The notes beneath the pieces were generated by a model. It was not told where the DNA came from. It did no database searches and saw only the letters and a program-made list of their open reading frames with translations. From assembly GCF_029844725.1 (NCBI RefSeq), contig NZ_JAOCKJ010000015.1, positions 1-48,894 on the forward strand: a DNA stretch of 48,894 bases, given 5' to 3'. Made by a program: the position numbers and the translations under genes. Positions 46,240 to 48,894 of the stretch are shown one piece after another (position 1 is the stretch's first letter; the number at the start of each line of letters is the position of its first letter). This DNA comes from Pantoea sp. GD03673 (GTDB lineage: Bacteria; Pseudomonadota; Gammaproteobacteria; Enterobacterales; Enterobacteriaceae).

Positions 46240-46524
46240 TCAGCCCATTACGATTTTGATACTCGCACCACATGCCGCAGCGTATCTTTCAAGGGTGGTG
46301 ATACTGGCTTTACTGGCATTCTTTTCCAGTTTGCTCACGGCTGGTTGTGTGATCCCCATGCGTTCAGCTACCTGAGTGCTGTTGATACCCGCTTTGCGGC
46401 GCATGTCAGCCAGGAGTTCCTGTAACTCTTCCTCTTTCTTCTCTGCGAGATAAGCGGCCATAACATCAGGATTCTGTAAAGCCTTTGCCTTTACCTCAGC
46501 GTAAGGAATACCTTTAACTTTCAT
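46240..46524 (-). CDS. higA: XRE-family antitoxin (HigA-like)
   Basis: A 94-residue helix-turn-helix antitoxin. The DNA-binding region is STQVAERMGITQPAVSKLEK (about residues 49-68), followed by SITTLERYAAACGASIKIVM, as in the HigA/Xre group. The N-terminal arm probably wraps the toxin. It overlaps the toxin gene by 11 bp, with the toxin first, the order typical of higBA. It should repress the operon through the operators near 46900. Confidence 0.85.
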   Translation of the reverse strand: MKVKGIPYAEVKAKALQNPDVMAAYLAEKKEEELQELLADMRRKAGINSTQVAERMGITQPAVSKLEKNASKASITTLERYAAACGASIKIVMG

Positions 46525-46834
46525 CTGTCAGCTCCTCCAGTCTTTTCAATGCTATTTTGATTTCTGCCGGTGGCGTCCTGGGTGTCTTTTTGATAAATGT
46601 CCGTAAAATGTATATTTTTCTTCCCTTAGCAAAAGCGAAAAAAGTACGTGTAATATCTTTCTTTCCCGCCCGTAACTCAAAAAGCCCTTCCTGAATAATA
46701 TCCGTATGCGGATAGCGTAGCTGGTTGCCCTGTAACTCCAGCTTATCCAGTGCTGCTAACGCTTTACCCTGCATCGCGCTGTCCAGGGCGAATATTTCCT
46801 GTTGTGCTTCAGGATGAAAGATCAGTTCAAACAC
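46514..46834 (-). CDS. higB: RelE/HigB-type toxin (Gp49-like)
   Basis: A 106-residue type II toxin of the phage Gp49/HigB group in the RelE superfamily, expected to cleave mRNA at the ribosome. Family features are the opening FELIFHPEAQQEIFAL, LFELRAGKKDITRTFFAFAKGRKIYIL split over the core, and FIKKTPRTPPAEI. It precedes its antitoxin. It should help keep the plasmid by killing cells that lose it. Confidence 0.85.
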   Translation of the reverse strand: MFELIFHPEAQQEIFALDSAMQGKALAALDKLELQGNQLRYPHTDIIQEGLFELRAGKKDITRTFFAFAKGRKIYILRTFIKKTPRTPPAEIKIALKRLEELTDES

Positions 46835-46881
46835 TTAGCGCCCCATTCCTTTATCACATCATTGTTCCAGTAGTACAATGA

Positions 46882-46930
46882 TAACCTAAAGGCTATTATA
46901 GCTCAAGGGTTATGGATAACCTTTAGGTTA
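46882..46930 (-). promoter_or_regulatory. Operators and -10 of the higBA operon
   Basis: TAACCTAAAGGCTA (46882-46895) and TAACCTTTAGGTTA (46917-46930) are two dyads 35 bp apart. Their outer parts form a perfect 11-bp inverted repeat (TAACCTAAAGG / CCTTTAGGTTA). Between them lies TATAAT on the minus strand (46895-46900). The arrangement fits autorepression by the antitoxin. Confidence 0.75.
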
Positions 46931-47048
46931 TTAGTTGCGGTTTATTTTGTACCTCGCAGCATGGAAGCCGCCAGATGCCGGTAAGGGGAACTGCGCCGGT
47001 CAGGGGCGGTGAGACAAGCAGTCAGTCAGTTACGGATGGCCGGCACCC

Positions 47049-47156
47049 TGATGGCCCCCTCCGGCTCCCCGGCGCTGCCGGGTCGTAAGGCCTGCTTCGC
47101 TAACCGGCACGCCGGACCGCGAAGCGTTCCGTGCCAGCAGGCTAAGGCCGGATGGC
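47049..47156 (+). repeat. Leading-region hairpin repeat, copy 2
   Basis: Shares with copies 1 and 3 the core GGCTCCCCGGCG-TGCCGGGTCGT, CGCTAACCGGCA and CGCCGGACCGCGAAGCGTTC (the last with copy 1). It begins TGATGGCCCCCTCCGGCTCC like copy 3. It has lost the GCCGGTAAGCTC segment. Same orientation, upstream of the gene at 47459. Confidence 0.75.
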
Positions 47157-47458
47157 TTTAACGGCCAACTACAGCTGCGGGCCTGCGCCCGCGCCTTCAC
47201 CGCGCCGTCATCCCTCCGTCGCTTCGATGTCGTCACGCCTTAACGGCGCGCCGGGTGTATGCATTCCCTCTCATACCGGTGGTCATCTCTCATCACTCCT
47301 CTCGCGAAGGGCCGGGTTTCGCACCATCGCCCGGAAAAAGCAAGGCTGAAGTGTACGGCTTCGCCGGCCCTGCTTTGTCCGTTCGCCGTCGCGTGCACGC
47401 CCTTTGCCGCGAAAGGTCCCGACGAGAGATGAATTAAACACCACAAAGGAGAACCGGA

Positions 47459-47836
47459 ATGAATACACAGAACGTCAACACCGCCGCTCTGGAGCCCTCG
47501 GAAAGATGGGGTGAAGAACAGGCAAAAACCTGTATAGAGAAATGCCTGGTGCTCAGTACGGTGCACATGACGGCGAAAGACAATGACCTGTTTTACTGGC
47601 TCTCACGTCGCACAGAAAAGGGGGATGGGGCCTGGATGTGGATTCACGATACGGGCTATGGATTCCTTATCTGCCTTGATGCTGACGGGGACAGGCTCAG
47701 GTGGCTGCATAACCGGGGCATTTCTGAAAGCCTCTGTTACCTGTTGGAAACCGTTTCAGGACTGTCCGGCACGCGGATGTTTAACTTTGACAGAGACGCG
47801 GACATACAGCCCGGTTTTGTGACGTACGACTGGTAG
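47459..47836 (+). CDS. Plasmid leading-region protein, DUF5983-like
   Basis: A 125-residue protein of unknown function. It resembles a family of plasmid-borne hypothetical proteins (I believe DUF5983) with the features CLVLSTVHMTAKDN, WIHDTGYGFLICLDADGD and an acidic end FDRDADIQPGF-TYDW. It has an AAAGGAG site and lies downstream of repeat copy 2, as expected for an early-expressed leading gene. The family name is from memory and is less sure than the gene call. Confidence 0.68.
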   Translation: MNTQNVNTAALEPSERWGEEQAKTCIEKCLVLSTVHMTAKDNDLFYWLSRRTEKGDGAWMWIHDTGYGFLICLDADGDRLRWLHNRGISESLCYLLETVSGLSGTRMFNFDRDADIQPGFVTYDW

Positions 47837-47914
47837 AGCGCGGCAGTCAGTCTGCATAAGATTCCGGCGCGGCAGCAACCGTGCCGGTTAATTCAGAAGC
47901 GAAGGAGTTAACTG

Positions 47915-48064
47915 ATGCGTTACAGTAAGAAAGTTGAGGAGCAGGCACAACGTTTTGCTCAGGCTTACCGGGAAGGCAGGTCCGCCAGCATGCCGGCGAT
48001 GCGGTTCAGTGAATGGCCCTGTTTCATGGTCACCGTCAGAAAAATGCAGGGAGGGCAGGGATGA
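47915..48064 (+). CDS. Small leading-region protein (49 aa)
   Basis: A 49-codon gene too short for routine gene lists. ATG 47915 follows AAGGAG at 7 nt, an excellent site. The product is basic at the start (MRYSKKVEEQAQRFAQAYREG) with a hydrophobic patch PCFMVTV near the end. Its TGA overlaps the ATG of the next gene (ATGA), showing translational coupling. I do not know its function. Confidence 0.65.
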   Translation: MRYSKKVEEQAQRFAQAYREGRSASMPAMRFSEWPCFMVTVRKMQGGQG

Positions 48065-48423
48065 AGGCCTTTAACGATGATTTACCGGTTACACAGGAAG
48101 AAATTGACCGGGTACTGGGAAAGTGCTGCCACATCACGCTGAATACCGGCGCAGAGGCGCTTTACATTAACGGTAATTTCGTCACTGATGCATATCCGGG
48201 AGAACCGCCGTTACTGAATCTCGCGCGTAGCATCGCAGCGGCTTCAGGTCACAACCTGTGCTGCTTTGTGGTGCCCGAACCTGATAATGAAGAGTGGCCA
48301 TGGAATGACGTTGTGGATCAGCTAGTGCTGCTCGCGAGAAAGAATCCGCCACAGCATTCGATACCCGAAACGCCGGCAGTGCCGCGAGGTCTGCTGGCCA
48401 GACTTCTCTGTAACCGGCATTAA
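48061..48423 (+). CDS. Leading-region hypothetical protein
   Basis: A 120-residue soluble, acidic protein that I do not recognise. It begins MKAFNDDLPVTQEEIDRVLG and has a central CCHITLNTGAEALYINGNFV and DNEEWPWNDVVDQL. The frame is open from 48013, but ATG 48061 overlaps the stop of the coupled 49-codon gene and is the natural start. It is followed by a terminator. Confidence 0.68.
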   Translation: MKAFNDDLPVTQEEIDRVLGKCCHITLNTGAEALYINGNFVTDAYPGEPPLLNLARSIAAASGHNLCCFVVPEPDNEEWPWNDVVDQLVLLARKNPPQHSIPETPAVPRGLLARLLCNRH

Positions 48424-48435
48424 GCAATTTATGGA

Positions 48436-48462
48436 AGGCAGGCCTGTTCCTGCCTGTTTTTT
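48436..48462 (+). terminator. Rho-independent terminator
   Basis: AGGCAGG-CCTGTT-CCTGCCT followed by GTTTTTT, 12 bp past the stop of the gene at 48061. Confidence 0.8.
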
Positions 48463-48894
48463 CGTCGGGCGCATGCAGTTATGGCCCAAAGACAACACAG
48501 ACGGCCCTGCGGGCCGCGAGCAGCCGGTGCTGCCGCACCGGTCCTCTCCCTTCGCCTGCGCTTTCTCTACGGGACGCTGTCTCCCTGTCTTCTCTGTCAG
48601 CTTCATGCTGCTGTTAATCTATCTGCTGTGCTGGAGCTGCTTCTCTGGTTTCCTTTCCATGAAGGTCAAAGGCATAAACAGCCTGATGGCCCCCTCCGGC
48701 TCCCCGGCGTTGCCGGGTCGTCAGCCCTACTGCGCTAACCGGCAAAGCCGGTAAGCTCCGCCGAATCCCTCCGGGGTTCGGGCCTGACGGCTGGGGTCTG
48801 ATGGCAACGGCCAGGTCAACCCCTGCAGCGGGCTTTCGCCCGCGCATTCACTGGCCACAAAAGGCCGTGGCCGCTGAGGACCGGACCGGCAAAG
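48463..48894. other. Non-coding leading-region block at the window edge
   Basis: No credible gene. Frames open here lack sites and family likeness. It contains repeat copy 3 (48684-48803) and a further GC-rich hairpin (GCGGGCTTTCGCCCGC, 48828-48843). A leading gene probably starts just past the right edge. Confidence 0.45.
48684..48803 (+). repeat. Leading-region hairpin repeat, copy 3
   Basis: The closest match to copy 1: GGCTCCCCGGCGTTGCCGGG, then GTCGTCA, CTGCGCTAACCGGCA, AGCCGGTAAGCTCCGCCG, and GGGCCTGACGGCTGG-GTCTGATG, with only the middle segment different. Same orientation as copies 1 and 2. Confidence 0.75.

Larger units (their letters stand above)
46835..47458. other. Toxin-antitoxin promoter and hairpin-repeat region
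   Basis: 624 bp holding the higBA operators (46882-46930), the second copy of the leading-region repeat (47049-47156) and GC-rich inverted repeats up to about 47400. A ribosome-binding site AAAGGAG at 47446-47452 serves the next gene. I see no protein gene. Confidence 0.5.

Noticed and set aside
48431..48754. 107-codon frame with a hydrophobic segment before repeat copy 3.
   Set aside because: It starts inside the terminator of the previous gene and runs into the hairpin repeat; no ribosome-binding site.

Overview
The window looks like part of a large conjugative (IncF-like) plasmid of an enterobacterium such as Klebsiella, Enterobacter or a relative. The evidence is the plasmid-type Ssb, a PsiB-like SOS inhibitor, two LexA-controlled umuDC-type operons, a HigB/HigA-type toxin-antitoxin pair, an IS30-family insertion sequence, and Sil/Pco/Ars proteins very close to those known from enterobacterial plasmids. 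No rRNA, tRNA, CRISPR array, replication initiator or transfer gene is visible. The species call is an inference.

Layout. (1) 1-3060: an AT-rich block with a DapC-like aminotransferase (-) and a divergent periplasmic amino-acid-binding protein (+). (2) 3104-8859: the 3' remnant of a nemA-type flavin oxidoreductase, a TetR regulator, a Rob-like AraC regulator, and a divergent operon of an alcohol-dehydrogenase-like protein, endonuclease III and a photolyase/cryptochrome. (3) 8860-11459: a decayed umuC fragment, a complete IS30-family element, and about 1 kb with terminator hairpins but no convincing gene. (4) 11460-13251: a complete umuDC operon with a LexA box and an uncatalogued 20-codon leader ORF overlapping umuD. 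(5) 13541-16865: arsenic resistance as two convergent units, arsR-arsH (+) and arsRBC (-), meeting at a bidirectional terminator. (6) 17128-20296: a cadR/pbrR-like MerR regulator divergent from a Zn/Cd/Pb P-type ATPase. (7) 20496-29840: the silver/copper efflux locus silABFC (-) and silRS-silE (+) with a CusR-type box. (8) 30694-37997: periplasmic copper resistance pcoABCDRS with a short SilE/PcoE-like gene and a DUF305 gene at its edges. (9) 38147-41262: two overlapping tyrosine recombinases resembling TnpA/TnpB of Tn554-type elements, lying directly against a second umuDC operon whose umuC is cut after about 75 codons. (10) 41979-48894: the conjugative leading region, with ssb, psiB, small unknown genes, three small membrane proteins, a toxin-antitoxin operon, and three copies of a hairpin-rich repeat.

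How it works together. Regions 5-8 form a metal-resistance island. ArsB/ArsC/ArsH handle arsenicals, the P-type ATPase exports divalent soft metals to the periplasm, SilCBA exports Ag+/Cu+ across both membranes with SilF and SilE as periplasmic carriers or buffers, and PcoA-D oxidise and sequester copper. Most modules carry their own sensor. The other theme is DNA damage: photolyase, endonuclease III, one and a half polymerase V operons, and PsiB, which restrains the SOS response during plasmid entry.

Most interesting. In the leading region a pair of perfect inverted DnaA boxes (42172-42217) can fold into a hairpin with the box in its stem. It sits just before the first copy of a conserved, same-strand, hairpin-forming repeat (42221, 47049, 48684) upstream of ssb, another leading gene and the window edge. 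Together these look like single-strand initiation sites and single-strand promoters that would act on the entering strand. The Tn554-like recombinase pair at an interrupted umuC, the umuD leader ORF and the trio of small membrane proteins are the other signals not explained by routine annotation.
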